Positions 7,542-16,474 of a DNA stretch of 38,033 bases are shown in pieces. Both the position numbers and the translations under genes were made by a program. Under the pieces are notes generated by a model that did no database searches, had not been told where the DNA came from, and saw nothing but the letters and a program-made list of their open reading frames with translations. Position 1 is the first letter of the stretch; each line of letters begins with the position of its first letter. This stretch comes from a bacterium UBP6_UBA1196 (GTDB lineage: Bacteria; UBP6; UBA1177), in assembly GCA_002310035.1 (NCBI GenBank), contig DBYC01000041.1:25019-63051 (forward strand), given 5' to 3'.

Positions 7542-9029
7542 TTATCTGTGATCGACATTAAACCACCATTCCGCGCTAAGACCGAAATAATGGAGAAGCG
7601 AGTGCTTAGCCCTCGGATCTTCCTTGTTGTAGGAAAGACGCGCGTCATCGTTCTGGTAAGCCATCGTATAGACCAGTCGCAGCTGCGGCCTGCCGTAGTT
7701 GCCGCCGCCGTAAGTAACGATCGGAATAAGCGAGAATTTCGTAACCTGAGGAAGAATACTTTTCGTCTCGCCGTTGTTCAGCCGCGTCAGACCGTTCATG
7801 TCCTTGAGCTGATGCGAAATCTCGAAAGCGAGATAGAAATTTTCGTGGATGAAAAAATGAGGACGGATTGAAAAAGTATATTCTACAAAATCGTCGTTGT
7901 CGTATTTGTTGCCGTCCGAATCCTTGAAAGAACGGACATAACCGCCGAAAATCGCGCCGAACCAGCCGATTTCGAGATTAGAGGAAACGGCAAAAAGCAG
8001 TTCTCTCGCTTCCTTTGTTTTATAATCCGAATCGAACCCCCACGGAACAGTTGTCAGACCGTAAGCCGCCAAACCGCCGGAATATTTGAAAAAGATATTG
8101 GTAAAACTGTTTTTTGCATATTTAAACAGACCGAATTCAGCTCCTACAGACCAGCCGAAATCTTCGGGATAAACGATCGAATTGTCTTCGTCAAGAGGGT
8201 CATTGCTCTTTTCGCCTGCGCTTATCCTCTGGAATTCGCCGACGAGCTTCCATTTAAGCCCCAGCTTATCGGAAACATTATAGTTTTGCGCATATTTAAG
8301 ACCTGTAACGATGCGCTGTCTGTCCATCCAGGTTATGCTTTCCGAACCGAAAGTCTCGGAAACGACATCTATTGACTGATACTGCCAGTCGACTTCGAGA
8401 CGGTTGAAACCGAAATAATATTCGAGAGACCAGTTGTCGAAGTTGAGAGTCACTCCGCCGCCGTATATGTTGTCATCGTCAAGCGGCCAGAAATCAAGAA
8501 GATATATGTCGTCACCACGGTACATTCTGCTTCCTACCCAGAAACCGAGCGGCTTCCAGAAAACATTTTCGGCACGGACGAACAGATTCCTTATCGTATT
8601 CAAAGCTATCCATTTGCCGTTGTTGTGGAAAAGCGATTCGGAAAAAGCCAAAGTCGAGACGAAATCGAAAAGCGGCCCGTTGTCCCCTACTTTTTTGAAA
8701 AGATATACGAAATCAAGTTCGACATAACTTTCCTGTTCAAGCCTGCCGCCATGACTGACTATGTTCACCCATTTCGGAGAACCGCCGTTCATATCGGTCG
8801 CCGGCTGGACTCTGCCGTAGGAACCGAAAACGAAACCGCGGCCGTCATCTTCGTTTTTTTCCGCCTTGACTTCTTTATTTTCGGATTCCTGATCCTGAGC
8901 CTGCACTTCAGCAGAGGCATCAGGCTTCACCTCTCCGTTCCCGTCCGCTTCTTCAGGAAGAGCAGAAAGTTGAATGGAAAACACAAAAACAACAAAAAAA
9001 ACTGTCAGACACTTGATAAATTTGCTCAT
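7542..9029 (-). CDS. LamB-like outer-membrane porin
   Basis: A 495-residue precursor with a cleavable signal peptide (about 24 residues), then an acidic, Glu/Lys-rich linker to about residue 63, then a beta-barrel made of alternating aromatic strands. The segment around residues 140-190 (SRMYRGDDIYLLDFW followed by a Gly-rich turn) lines up with the maltoporin signature GKRFYQRHDVHMIDFYY. The last strands (RPQLRLVYTMAY, FGLSAEWWF) match the LamB end, which finishes in aromatic residues. It should admit sugars or other small solutes through the outer membrane; the substrate cannot be read. The linker before the barrel resembles the N-terminal coiled or periplasmic extensions of some sugar porins. 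A good promoter lies at 9059-9086, and the ATG has GAGG 10 nt upstream. It is the first gene of a likely five-gene operon running to 4410. Confidence 0.75.
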   Translation of the reverse strand: MSKFIKCLTVFFVVFVFSIQLSALPEEADGNGEVKPDASAEVQAQDQESENKEVKAEKNEDDGRGFVFGSYGRVQPATDMNGGSPKWVNIVSHGGRLEQESYVELDFVYLFKKVGDNGPLFDFVSTLAFSESLFHNNGKWIALNTIRNLFVRAENVFWKPLGFWVGSRMYRGDDIYLLDFWPLDDDNIYGGGVTLNFDNWSLEYYFGFNRLEVDWQYQSIDVVSETFGSESITWMDRQRIVTGLKYAQNYNVSDKLGLKWKLVGEFQRISAGEKSNDPLDEDNSIVYPEDFGWSVGAEFGLFKYAKNSFTNIFFKYSGGLAAYGLTTVPWGFDSDYKTKEARELLFAVSSNLEIGWFGAIFGGYVRSFKDSDGNKYDNDDFVEYTFSIRPHFFIHENFYLAFEISHQLKDMNGLTRLNNGETKSILPQVTKFSLIPIVTYGGGNYGRPQLRLVYTMAYQNDDARLSYNKEDPRAKHSLLHYFGLSAEWWFNVDHR

Positions 9030-9058
9030 AATATGTCAACCTCGCAAAAAAACCGCTT

Positions 9059-9086
9059 ATTTTAACAGTATTTGCAAGGTTGTCAA
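9059..9086 (-). promoter_or_regulatory. Promoter of the porin-lapA-lapB operon
   Basis: Read on the minus strand, TTGACA (9081-9086) and TAAAAT (9059-9064) are separated by 16 nt. It lies between the lexA stop and the porin start, 30 nt before the ATG. Confidence 0.65.
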
Positions 9087-9102
9087 AACAAATCGAAATA
9101 AA

Positions 9103-9747
9103 TTACATGACAGTTACAGTTGTAACCATCTTTCCCAGGATCCTGAAATCGTCACGACAGGTCACGTCAATAGGTGAATATTTCTCGTTTTCAGGAAGCA
9201 GAAGCACCGCTCCGTTGTTCAGCGAAAGGCGTTTCAGCGTGGCATCACTGTCAATCAGAGCGGCGATTATGTCTCCGTTTTCAGCCAGAGGCTGCCGTCT
9301 GATTATGACCAGATCGCCGTTCATTATTCCGGCGTTTATCATACTGTCGCCGCGAACTCTCAAAGCGAAGAATCTCCCCTTTCCTATGTTGCTCTCGTCG
9401 ACCAGGATCTCACCTTCCATGTTTTCATCGGCAAAAATCGGAACTCCTGCTGCGATCGTTCCGAGCAGCGGAACTTTTACAAGTTTCACCGACTCGTTTT
9501 TCACCTGTTTTTCAGTTGGCTGAGAATTGAGTATGCCGATCGTTCTAGCAGCACCTTTCTGGCGGGTTATATACCTCTTTTTTTCAAGCCTTGAAAGCTG
9601 CTCAAAAACCGAAGTCTGCGTAATATGCAGAATTTCGGCGATCTCTTTTGCAGTCGGAGAATAGCCGTTTTCAGCAATAAAACCGGAAATCGTTTTCAAA
9701 ACTTTAGCCTGAGATTCCGTAAGTCCGTCCCTGTTTGATGTCTTCAT
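9103..9747 (-). CDS. lexA: SOS repressor LexA
   Basis: LexA represses DNA-damage genes and inactivates itself by cleavage when RecA filaments form. The 214-residue protein has the N-terminal winged helix (SPTAKEIAEIL followed by a recognition helix TQTSVFEQLSRL, residues 30-55). The C-terminal S24 peptidase domain carries the Ala100-Gly101 cleavage site (TIAAGVP), Ser135 in GDSM and Lys172 in TLKRL, so the self-cleavage machinery is complete. The recognition helix (ITQTSVFEQLSRLEKK) differs from the enterobacterial one, in line with a different operator. The ATG has GAGGTGG just upstream. It is transcribed from its own strong promoter between ftsZ and lexA, with an inverted repeat inside the promoter that could be its autoregulatory operator. 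Confidence 0.95.
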   Translation of the reverse strand: MKTSNRDGLTESQAKVLKTISGFIAENGYSPTAKEIAEILHITQTSVFEQLSRLEKKRYITRQKGAARTIGILNSQPTEKQVKNESVKLVKVPLLGTIAAGVPIFADENMEGEILVDESNIGKGRFFALRVRGDSMINAGIMNGDLVIIRRQPLAENGDIIAALIDSDATLKRLSLNNGAVLLLPENEKYSPIDVTCRDDFRILGKMVTTVTVM

Positions 9748-9779
9748 ATTCCACCTCTAAAAAAACATAAAACACCTTT

Positions 9780-9807
9780 ATTATATACCTTTATTTTTCA
9801 AGGTCAA
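9780..9807 (-). promoter_or_regulatory. lexA promoter with candidate LexA operator
   Basis: On the minus strand TTGACC (9802-9807) and TATAAT (9780-9785) are 16 nt apart. An inverted repeat ACCTT-N8-AAGGT (9787-9804) lies between them and overlaps the end of the -35 box, the classic place for a repressor to block RNA polymerase. A further AAGGTG half-site lies just downstream of the -10, as a direct repeat of TAAAGGT. Assignment to LexA rests on position only. Confidence 0.6.
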
Positions 9808-9879
9808 GAAAAAAGCAGGCATTTTCAAAGATAAATTTTTATATTTTCAGGTTGCTGTGATTGAAAAAAGCCGGTGGAT

Positions 9880-11244
9880 TTATTTTTTGAATTCACATTC
9901 AGTTATGCTTGACTGAATGCTGTCAATGTCGTTCTTTTTGGATCTGGTACGGAATGTTGCGGCGTTTCTGCCGTTGACATCCAGATCCGGCTCGGGAAGA
10001 AGAACGGCATCATAACGATGGTACTGTTTCGTTTCCTTGACCTTCACGCTGACCGGATTCAAAGAATCGTTTTTCGCGGCAGGAGCAATAATATCTTCAT
10101 TGATGAGCGGCATGCTCTGGACTTCGATCACGATGTCCTCCTGAGTTTTGCGTGCTGCTGCGGACTCGACTTCAAAAATTCTGCCCTGCGAAAAAGTTTC
10201 TTCGGTCTTCTTAGTCTCTTTCAAAGTATCTGGGTCGACTTCATGCGCATCTGTAACGATAAGGACCGAGACATTTGTTTCGGCATCATCGGCAAACACG
10301 CCGTATTTGCAGTCGGCATTTTTTGCCATCAGTTTCTTGAGATAATCTCCGGCAACAACGAACTCTCTCATTTTCGTTCTCGCTCCGCTTACATAAACGA
10401 GCATCTTTTTCGAACCGTTTATCGCGAAATTCTTCAAAAGCGGATTGTTGAGAGCGTCCTTTATCGCATTGAGCATTGCGTTGTCACCTGTCGCACTGCC
10501 GAAACCGATGACTGCAAGTCCCATATTGCTCATCGTAGCCTTGACATCGGCAAAATCGACATTTATGTAACCTGTATTCATTATCAGTTCAGAGATGCTG
10601 CGCACAGCATAAATCAGGATCTCGTTAGGCTTTTTGAACATATCGATGGTATCGTCATCGTCACCGGCGATCTCAAGAAGGCGGTCGTTGGGGATAACGA
10701 CAAGCGAATCTACATTATCGATAAGTTCTTTGATCCCGTTTTCGGCAAGCTCCATTTTTTTGTCACCCTCGAAAAAGAGCGGTTTAGTGACTATTCCGAC
10801 TGTCAGAATGTCGGCTTCCTTGGCTATTTTTGCAATGACAGGCGCCGCTCCGGTACCGGTTCCGCCGCCCATTCCGGCCGTGATAAAAACCATATCGCAT
10901 CCGTCGATCGCCGAAGCTATGGCCATTCTGCTCTCTTCCGCAGCATTCCTGCCGCATTCGGGAATTCCGCCAGCTCCCTGCCCTTTTGTAAGCCTTGGAC
11001 CGAGCTGCAGCAATTCCGCGCCCTTAATTTTTTCCAGGACCTGAATATCGGTATTAGCTGCTATGATTTTTATATTTGTATCATTGAAAACAGATTTTGC
11101 ATTGTTGTTTTTTTCTTCGCATATCATCTCTATCGCATTTCCGCCGCCGCCGCCGACACCGATGACTGCTATTTTGACAGGTTTGGGACGCTCATATCCC
11201 GCACTGCCGTTCTCGAACTTGACATTCACACCCTGCTCGCTCAT
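9880..11244 (-). CDS. ftsZ: Cell-division GTPase FtsZ
   Basis: FtsZ polymerises into the Z-ring that organises septation. The 454-residue protein shows the Gly-rich GVGGGGGNA loop (29-37), the tubulin signature GGGTGTGAA (126-134) and the NVDFADV T7 loop that completes the neighbour's GTPase site. After the globular part (to about residue 320) comes a variable linker and a C-terminal stretch NAATFRTRSKK that roughly matches the conserved tail peptide. Unusually, about 18 more residues follow it (ending ECEFKK). Several normally conserved positions in the C-terminal subdomain differ (MFKKPNEILIYAVRSISEL), so the protein is somewhat divergent. It is the last gene of the dcw cluster, 12 nt after ftsA. 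Confidence 0.95.
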   Translation of the reverse strand: MSEQGVNVKFENGSAGYERPKPVKIAVIGVGGGGGNAIEMICEEKNNNAKSVFNDTNIKIIAANTDIQVLEKIKGAELLQLGPRLTKGQGAGGIPECGRNAAEESRMAIASAIDGCDMVFITAGMGGGTGTGAAPVIAKIAKEADILTVGIVTKPLFFEGDKKMELAENGIKELIDNVDSLVVIPNDRLLEIAGDDDDTIDMFKKPNEILIYAVRSISELIMNTGYINVDFADVKATMSNMGLAVIGFGSATGDNAMLNAIKDALNNPLLKNFAINGSKKMLVYVSGARTKMREFVVAGDYLKKLMAKNADCKYGVFADDAETNVSVLIVTDAHEVDPDTLKETKKTEETFSQGRIFEVESAAARKTQEDIVIEVQSMPLINEDIIAPAAKNDSLNPVSVKVKETKQYHRYDAVLLPEPDLDVNGRNAATFRTRSKKNDIDSIQSSITECEFKK

Positions 11245-11256
11245 CTTTCCGACTCC

Positions 11257-12489
11257 CTACTCAACAAATTTCCTTAAAATTTCCGCTATCCTTGCAAAGA
11301 AACCCGCAATTCCCTCTTTTTTACCGAACTTTATATTGTTGTGGACGGCAAAATAATTGACAATACCCACAGCTGTCGCAAACGACGGAGAACTCAGAAC
11401 CTTCTGAAAACCGCTGTCGGTATCATCGATTTTCGGCTGCCCTATCCTGACAGGCTGTTCAAAAATATCCTCCGCGACGAACTTTATGTCTTTCAGGCTG
11501 GCAGTTCCGCCCGTAAGAACGACATTCGTCTGTATGTAACTCTCTTTCTGACTTTCCTGCAGCCTCTGTTTAACCGCAATCAGAATCTCTTCTATTGTCG
11601 GAGTCATAACAGAAGCGAGCTGCTTGGCTTTTTTTGTAGTCGCGGCATTTGTACCGATAACTATCGTATCGATCTCCTCCGTATCCGAAACATATTCGGG
11701 ACGCGCGCTGCCGTGTTCGCGTTTTATCCTTTCAGCTTCTGTCGGCGGAATCTTCATAACCTTGCTGATACAGTCAGTTATGAAACGGCCTCCTGTCGGA
11801 ACGGCAGAAACATAAACCGGATCGCCGTTGCGGTAGACCGCGACATCAACAACTCCGTCTCCGATATCAATCATCGCGACTCCGAGTTTTTTCTCATCCT
11901 CGTCAAGGACCGCCCAGCTCGAAGCTATGCCGCTCACAAGAACATCGTCAAGCCTGAGTCCTGAATCCTCGACCGCCTTTATGAGATTTTTAAGCATCGT
12001 CCTTGATGCAGTTACGACCAGGACATCGACTTCCAGCTTGCGGCCTGCCATCCCTTTCGGATTTCTGATCCCGGCTCTGCCGTCAACGGTAAACTCGCCT
12101 ATTTCGACATTGATCACATCGCTGTCGTCAGACATAGTGACTGTTTTCGCCTGATAAATGACGCTGTCGATATCGGCCTGTGAGATCTCTCCGCCGCGGA
12201 CAAGAACGACTCCATGGCTGTTGATCGAGGTGACACGCTCGCCTGAAATTCCGACAAACACCGATTTTATGTGTTTCGATGAAATTTTTTCCGCTTCAGC
12301 CACAGAAGCCTGGATTGTCTTCGCGGTAGCCTGAACATCGACCACATCTCCGGCAATGAGCCCCGTGCTGTTTTCCGCAACTCCCTTGCCTATGAAAGAA
12401 ATCTTGCCGCCGTCCTTCACCTGGGCAACAAGAGTCGTCACTTTCTGCGTTCCAACATCGAGAGCAGCAATTATACTATCTCTAACCAT
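11257..12489 (-). CDS. ftsA: Cell-division actin homologue FtsA
   Basis: FtsA tethers FtsZ filaments to the membrane and recruits later division proteins. The 410-residue protein begins IIAALDVGTQKVTTLVAQ, the phosphate-1 motif of the actin/Hsp70 ATPase fold. It continues with the SHS2 (1C) region, a phosphate-2 motif (MIDIGDGVVDVAVY) near residue 205 and the adenosine loop TNVVLTGGTASLKDI near 325. The last residues (FFARIAEILRKFVE) form the expected amphipathic membrane-targeting helix. I start at the ATG at 12489, which overlaps the ftsQ stop as TGATG; a TTG one codon earlier is the alternative. FtsZ follows directly. Confidence 0.93.
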   Translation of the reverse strand: MVRDSIIAALDVGTQKVTTLVAQVKDGGKISFIGKGVAENSTGLIAGDVVDVQATAKTIQASVAEAEKISSKHIKSVFVGISGERVTSINSHGVVLVRGGEISQADIDSVIYQAKTVTMSDDSDVINVEIGEFTVDGRAGIRNPKGMAGRKLEVDVLVVTASRTMLKNLIKAVEDSGLRLDDVLVSGIASSWAVLDEDEKKLGVAMIDIGDGVVDVAVYRNGDPVYVSAVPTGGRFITDCISKVMKIPPTEAERIKREHGSARPEYVSDTEEIDTIVIGTNAATTKKAKQLASVMTPTIEEILIAVKQRLQESQKESYIQTNVVLTGGTASLKDIKFVAEDIFEQPVRIGQPKIDDTDSGFQKVLSSPSFATAVGIVNYFAVHNNIKFGKKEGIAGFFARIAEILRKFVE

Positions 12490-13346
12490 CAACGATCCCC
12501 TTTTATATTTTTTACAATCTGTCCAACAAACATCTCGTATTTCTTTCCGTCAGCACTGTTTTCTATTTTATCGAATTCGTATTCTCCGATCCACTGGTTT
12601 TTTGCCAGCTGCGAATCAACCGCTTTCGCTACATCGTTCATCATATCCGTCCACTCGGAATCCAGATCCTCGTTAAGCCGAACGACAGCCTTCAGACCGC
12701 TTTTTCCCGAACATTCCACCGAATAGCCGGAAAGGACTTCGTAATTTATCATATTGAGCTTACAAAATGAAGAAATTACATCCCATTTTTTGGAAATAAA
12801 AACAGCTTTTTTTATTCTCTCCGTCCGCTTTCTGTCCTCTTCGGCAGTCGAATAATTCAAAAAAAGGACAGGCATATTTTCAGTCATCTCGCCGGGAATC
12901 GCTCGCTTGAACACAATGCCGTCGGAATCTGCGAACCACATCGTGAAAATCTCCAGATTCGAATCCTGCGATTTTTTTCTGCTGTTCACTACAATGACAG
13001 GCTCGAATTCTTCAATGTGTATCTTTACGGAATTCGGGAAAAACTTCTCGGCAGACGCCGTTTTCACCCAACCGCACGTCGTTAAATTCAACATTATTTT
13101 TTTCTTGTCCACATCAAAAAAGCTCACTTTCCTGTCAAGACCTGCGACAAACAGGATCTCCTTGCGCGAAAGCCTTTTGTTTCCGCTTATTTCGACATTT
13201 TCCGGGACAACAAGCATCGTGTCGCTGTTTTTGAATCTGACGAAAGCCTCTTCCGTAAGACAGAAGGCCGAAGAGAACAGCGAAACAAGAAGATAAGTGC
13301 AGAGCACATATCCAATACCGCTCAATATCCCCAGAAATTTCTTCAT
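12489..13346 (-). CDS. ftsQ: Cell-division protein FtsQ (DivIB family)
   Basis: A 285-residue bitopic protein: a short basic N-terminus, one membrane helix (about residues 4-27), a POTRA domain (VVPENVEISGNKRLSRKEI onward, to about 120) and an FtsQ/DivIB beta domain. FtsQ links FtsA/FtsZ to FtsL and the septal synthase FtsW/FtsI. Sequence similarity is low, as usual for FtsQ, but the topology, the POTRA signature and the position between ddl and ftsA are decisive. I prefer the ATG at 13346, which overlaps the ddl stop as ATGA, over the in-frame GTG at 13361; the nearest GGAG lies somewhat far upstream for the ATG, so the choice is not certain. Confidence 0.88.
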   Translation of the reverse strand: MKKFLGILSGIGYVLCTYLLVSLFSSAFCLTEEAFVRFKNSDTMLVVPENVEISGNKRLSRKEILFVAGLDRKVSFFDVDKKKIMLNLTTCGWVKTASAEKFFPNSVKIHIEEFEPVIVVNSRKKSQDSNLEIFTMWFADSDGIVFKRAIPGEMTENMPVLFLNYSTAEEDRKRTERIKKAVFISKKWDVISSFCKLNMINYEVLSGYSVECSGKSGLKAVVRLNEDLDSEWTDMMNDVAKAVDSQLAKNQWIGEYEFDKIENSADGKKYEMFVGQIVKNIKGDR

Positions 13347-14251
13347 TTTGCGGCCAGACACTCCGAAATAAGGGTTTCTATGAGCTCGAGATAACCTATC
13401 CCGCGGTATTTCGCGATCATCGGAACAAGCGAATGTCCTGTCATTCCCGGAAGAGTATTGATCTCAAGCATTATGTAGTCGTCACCGCTGACTATAAAAT
13501 CGCTTCTCGTGACACCTTTGCAGCCGAGCGCGACATGCAGTTTCAGAGCGGCGTCGGAAATTTTCTCTCTCGCGATTTCGCTGATATCGGGATGAACAGT
13601 ATATATCGTTTTGTCGCTGTTGTATTTCGCGTCGTAATCGTAGAACTCGTTTGCCGGAGTGATCTCGACATCGCCGAGTACCTTGTTCTCAAGCACCGCG
13701 ACATTGACTTCGCGCCCTTTGAAGAACTGCTCGCAGAGATAGCGTTTTCCCGCTTTGAGCTCTTTTTTAGCCTCTTCCCACTCTTTTTCGTTTTTAACGA
13801 TGTAGACACCGCGGCTCGAACCGTTGACAGGATCCTTGACAACAAACGGGAAATCGTAAGGTTTTTCCATATCCGCAGCAGCTTCGATGTGTTTTCCTTC
13901 CGCGACTTTGATCCCGCATTCCTTCATAACGGCGCGGCAGATAAGCTTGTCCATTCCGACAGCGCTTGCCGTAACACCTGAATTCGTGTAAGGGATCTTC
14001 ATCATTTCAAGAAGTCCCTGCACTGTTCCGTCCTCGCCGTATCTTCCGTGAAGGCCGTTTACGACCACATCAGGCATGAATTCGCGAAGTTCCTTGTCAA
14101 GATCAAAACCTACATCAATGAATTTAACATTGGTGTAGCCGCCATCACACAGCGTTTTGTAAAGCATGTTGCCCGTAACGAGGCTGACTTCGCGCTCATC
14201 CGACATTCCGCCGGCGATAACCGCGATCTTCATATTTTTGTCCAGTTTCAT
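13343..14251 (-). CDS. ddl: D-alanine--D-alanine ligase
   Basis: Joins two D-alanines with ATP to make the dipeptide that MurF adds to the peptidoglycan precursor. The 302-residue ATP-grasp enzyme has the N-terminal substrate loop GLHGRYGEDGTVQG (about 65-78), the NGSSRGV nucleotide loop near residue 143, the omega-loop with the Tyr of FYDYDAKY (the form that favours D-Ala over D-Lac) and the metal-binding LEINTLPGMTGHSL near the end. The ATG at 14251 has AAGGAG 7 nt upstream. It overlaps ftsQ by 4 nt, so the two are coupled. The gene sits between murB and ftsQ, its usual dcw position. Confidence 0.95.
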   Translation of the reverse strand: MKLDKNMKIAVIAGGMSDEREVSLVTGNMLYKTLCDGGYTNVKFIDVGFDLDKELREFMPDVVVNGLHGRYGEDGTVQGLLEMMKIPYTNSGVTASAVGMDKLICRAVMKECGIKVAEGKHIEAAADMEKPYDFPFVVKDPVNGSSRGVYIVKNEKEWEEAKKELKAGKRYLCEQFFKGREVNVAVLENKVLGDVEITPANEFYDYDAKYNSDKTIYTVHPDISEIAREKISDAALKLHVALGCKGVTRSDFIVSGDDYIMLEINTLPGMTGHSLVPMIAKYRGIGYLELIETLISECLAAK

Positions 14252-14269
14252 TTTTATCTCCTTAAAAAA

Positions 14270-15112
14270 TCAGTCATACCAGAACTGCACTTCGGGTTCC
14301 AGAGTCACGCCGAATTTTTCGCGCACCCTTTCGACCGCAATATCTTTCAGGCGGCAGAAGTCATCGAAAGTCCCTTCGCCTGTATTCATTATTATATTCG
14401 CATGATTCTCGCTCAGTTTCGCGCCGCCGACCGAAAAACCTTTCATCCCGCACTGCTCAAGCATATATCCCGCCTTTCCGTCTTTCGGATTTTTGAAAAG
14501 AGAACCGGCACTCGGACCTTTTATATCCAGCCTTTTTGCAAGAAAATCCTTTATTCTCGAACGCACATTCTCAGGCGAATCCTTTGTCAGGATCAGTTCC
14601 GCGCCGTAGATCACAAAACAGCCGTCAGGTTTGTTGTCAAGCGAACGGTAACTGTATTCCGGAACAAGCGGAAAAATTTTGCCGTCCTGCACAATATAGA
14701 TTATCGTCGCGACATCGTCCCATGAATAGCCGGCAGGAGCAGCGTTTCCGTATAGCGCGCCGCCGAGATTTCCAGGGATCCCGGCAAGGAACTCTACACC
14801 GGAAAGTCCGTTCTTCACCGAATAATCAAGCAAAGCGGTATTGCTTACCCATGACGGCATGAAAGTTCTGACCAGAAACTCGTTTACATCGTCCGTATCG
14901 CTCGTAGAAATCGCCTTTCCCATGTAAAGAACAGGCTTTTTCACATCGCCCGCAATTATGTTGCTACCGCCAGAAAGGATCCTGAAATCTTCGAATTCCG
15001 AAGTAAAACGCACGAGATCATCAATAATCTCAGGGAAATAAAGGTCGCATACCGCGTCTTTCACTCTGATAGAAAGAAATTTTCCTATGTCAGCGCGTTT
15101 TTTGAATTTCAT
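14270..15112 (-). CDS. murB: UDP-N-acetylenolpyruvoylglucosamine reductase
   Basis: FAD enzyme that uses NADPH to reduce UDP-GlcNAc-enolpyruvate to UDP-MurNAc. The 280-residue chain shows the FAD-binding LSGGSNII stretch near residue 43, the GIPGNLGGALYGNA motif near 110, the PSAGSLFKNP loop with the catalytic Ser near 203 and the C-terminal EPEVQFW with the catalytic Glu. The length is that of the shorter type II MurB enzymes. Its ATG overlaps the murC stop by 4 nt. The murA gene needed to supply its substrate is not in this window. Confidence 0.95.
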   Translation of the reverse strand: MKFKKRADIGKFLSIRVKDAVCDLYFPEIIDDLVRFTSEFEDFRILSGGSNIIAGDVKKPVLYMGKAISTSDTDDVNEFLVRTFMPSWVSNTALLDYSVKNGLSGVEFLAGIPGNLGGALYGNAAPAGYSWDDVATIIYIVQDGKIFPLVPEYSYRSLDNKPDGCFVIYGAELILTKDSPENVRSRIKDFLAKRLDIKGPSAGSLFKNPKDGKAGYMLEQCGMKGFSVGGAKLSENHANIIMNTGEGTFDDFCRLKDIAVERVREKFGVTLEPEVQFWYD

Positions 15113-16473
15113 TTCGCGCCGCCATTTTCTGAAAGTTTCGCAAAAATCGTATTGACATCGCCGGCACCTGCCGAAACTATTGCCGAAGCACGGAAGCTGT
15201 TTTCGTTTTCTTTAATAATTTCAACCGCTTTATCAATATTTTCCGCATAAAACACAAATTTGCCGCCGTTTTTAAGTTCTTCGTAAAGCTCTTTTGACGC
15301 TCTTCCTTCGAACTTTTCTCCGGCCGAATAGACCGGAAGAATTATGAGAATTCCGACATTTTTAAGAACTTCCCTGAATTTGTCATAAAAAGCGGTGAAT
15401 CTCGAAATCCTGTGCGGCTGGAAAATAAGGCAGAAATTCCTGAACTCATGTCCTGCCTGCTCGATGAGGGCGTTTACTTCGCTCGGATGGTGGGCGTAAT
15501 CGTCAACAAGCGGCATTCCGTGCCATGTTCCGACATTCTGAAATCTGCGGTCGACTTTCGGCACACTTTTCCAGAATTCCGAATCGATTTCCGGCAGAAC
15601 GCGCCCGCTTTTGGCAAGATATTCCGAAGCTGCAAGCAGTGCAGCAGAGCGGTTCTGAAGAATATGAGCCGGCTCGGTGACATCTCCGACATAAATCTCT
15701 CTCTCAGCCGAAATGAAGAAAAGTTTACCGTTTTTTATGCAGAAATTGCGGCCGTCACTGTTTTTAAAAGCTTCCCCCCGCCTTATTTCATCGTGAGTCG
15801 GGAAAGAAAGCGGAGAAAACATCCCGAAAAGTTTGTCACTAAGGTCGTAGCCGCGTCCGATTATCAGGTTTTCCGGTCTTTCCGAAACAAGATAATGTTC
15901 GAAAGATTTCAGCATATTGTCAGGAGTCTTGTAGAAATCGGCATGCTCGAACTCGAGATTCGTGATTACAAGCGATTCCGGCTTCATTTTGAAAATAGAA
16001 CCGTCGCTTTCGTCAAGTTCGACAACATAAGGCTCGCCTGAGGAAACGCTCGACCGGCCGCTGCTTTTTCCGCCGGCATAAACCGAAGCATCAACGCCTG
16101 CAGCTTTAAGGATCGCGTAAATCATCCATGTCGTCGAAGTTTTTCCGTGGCTTCCGCCGACACCGATCTTGTGCTTGTTTTCAAGGAGAATCGCCAGAAA
16201 TTCGCCGCGGGTCACGACCTTTATTCCTTTTTTAACAGCGGCCATGACTTCAGGATTATCAAGCGGAACGGCACTTGAACGGACGAGAATGTCTACTCCT
16301 TCAAGATGTGAAGCGTCATGCCCTGGCATGCATTCGATTCCCTGAGCGCGAACCATTTTGAGGAACGAACTTTCCTTCAGGTCACAGCCGCTTACCGTGT
16401 AGCCGAACGACTTCGCTGCCGTAGCAAGACCGCTGACACCGCTTCCGCCTATTCCCATAAAATGAATGTGCAT
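15109..16473 (-). CDS. murC: UDP-N-acetylmuramate--L-alanine ligase
   Basis: Adds L-alanine to UDP-MurNAc, the first step of stem-peptide assembly. The 454-residue protein has the N-terminal Rossmann motif MGIGGSGVSGLA, the Mur-ligase P-loop GSHGKTSTT near residue 110, the VVELDESDGS metal-binding stretch and DDYAHHPSE near 320, which is specific to MurC. It starts one nucleotide after the stop of the murG-like gene. The gene length and all the motifs are normal, so the irregularity of its neighbour is not due to general decay of the cluster. Confidence 0.96.
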   Translation of the reverse strand: MHIHFMGIGGSGVSGLATAAKSFGYTVSGCDLKESSFLKMVRAQGIECMPGHDASHLEGVDILVRSSAVPLDNPEVMAAVKKGIKVVTRGEFLAILLENKHKIGVGGSHGKTSTTWMIYAILKAAGVDASVYAGGKSSGRSSVSSGEPYVVELDESDGSIFKMKPESLVITNLEFEHADFYKTPDNMLKSFEHYLVSERPENLIIGRGYDLSDKLFGMFSPLSFPTHDEIRRGEAFKNSDGRNFCIKNGKLFFISAEREIYVGDVTEPAHILQNRSAALLAASEYLAKSGRVLPEIDSEFWKSVPKVDRRFQNVGTWHGMPLVDDYAHHPSEVNALIEQAGHEFRNFCLIFQPHRISRFTAFYDKFREVLKNVGILIILPVYSAGEKFEGRASKELYEELKNGGKFVFYAENIDKAVEIIKENENSFRASAIVSAGAGDVNTIFAKLSENGGAK

Positions 16474-16474
16474 C

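Noticed and set aside
10018..11277. 419-codon plus-strand open frame opposite ftsZ
   Set aside because: It is entirely antisense to a clear ftsZ; composition and lack of a ribosome site mark it as a shadow.
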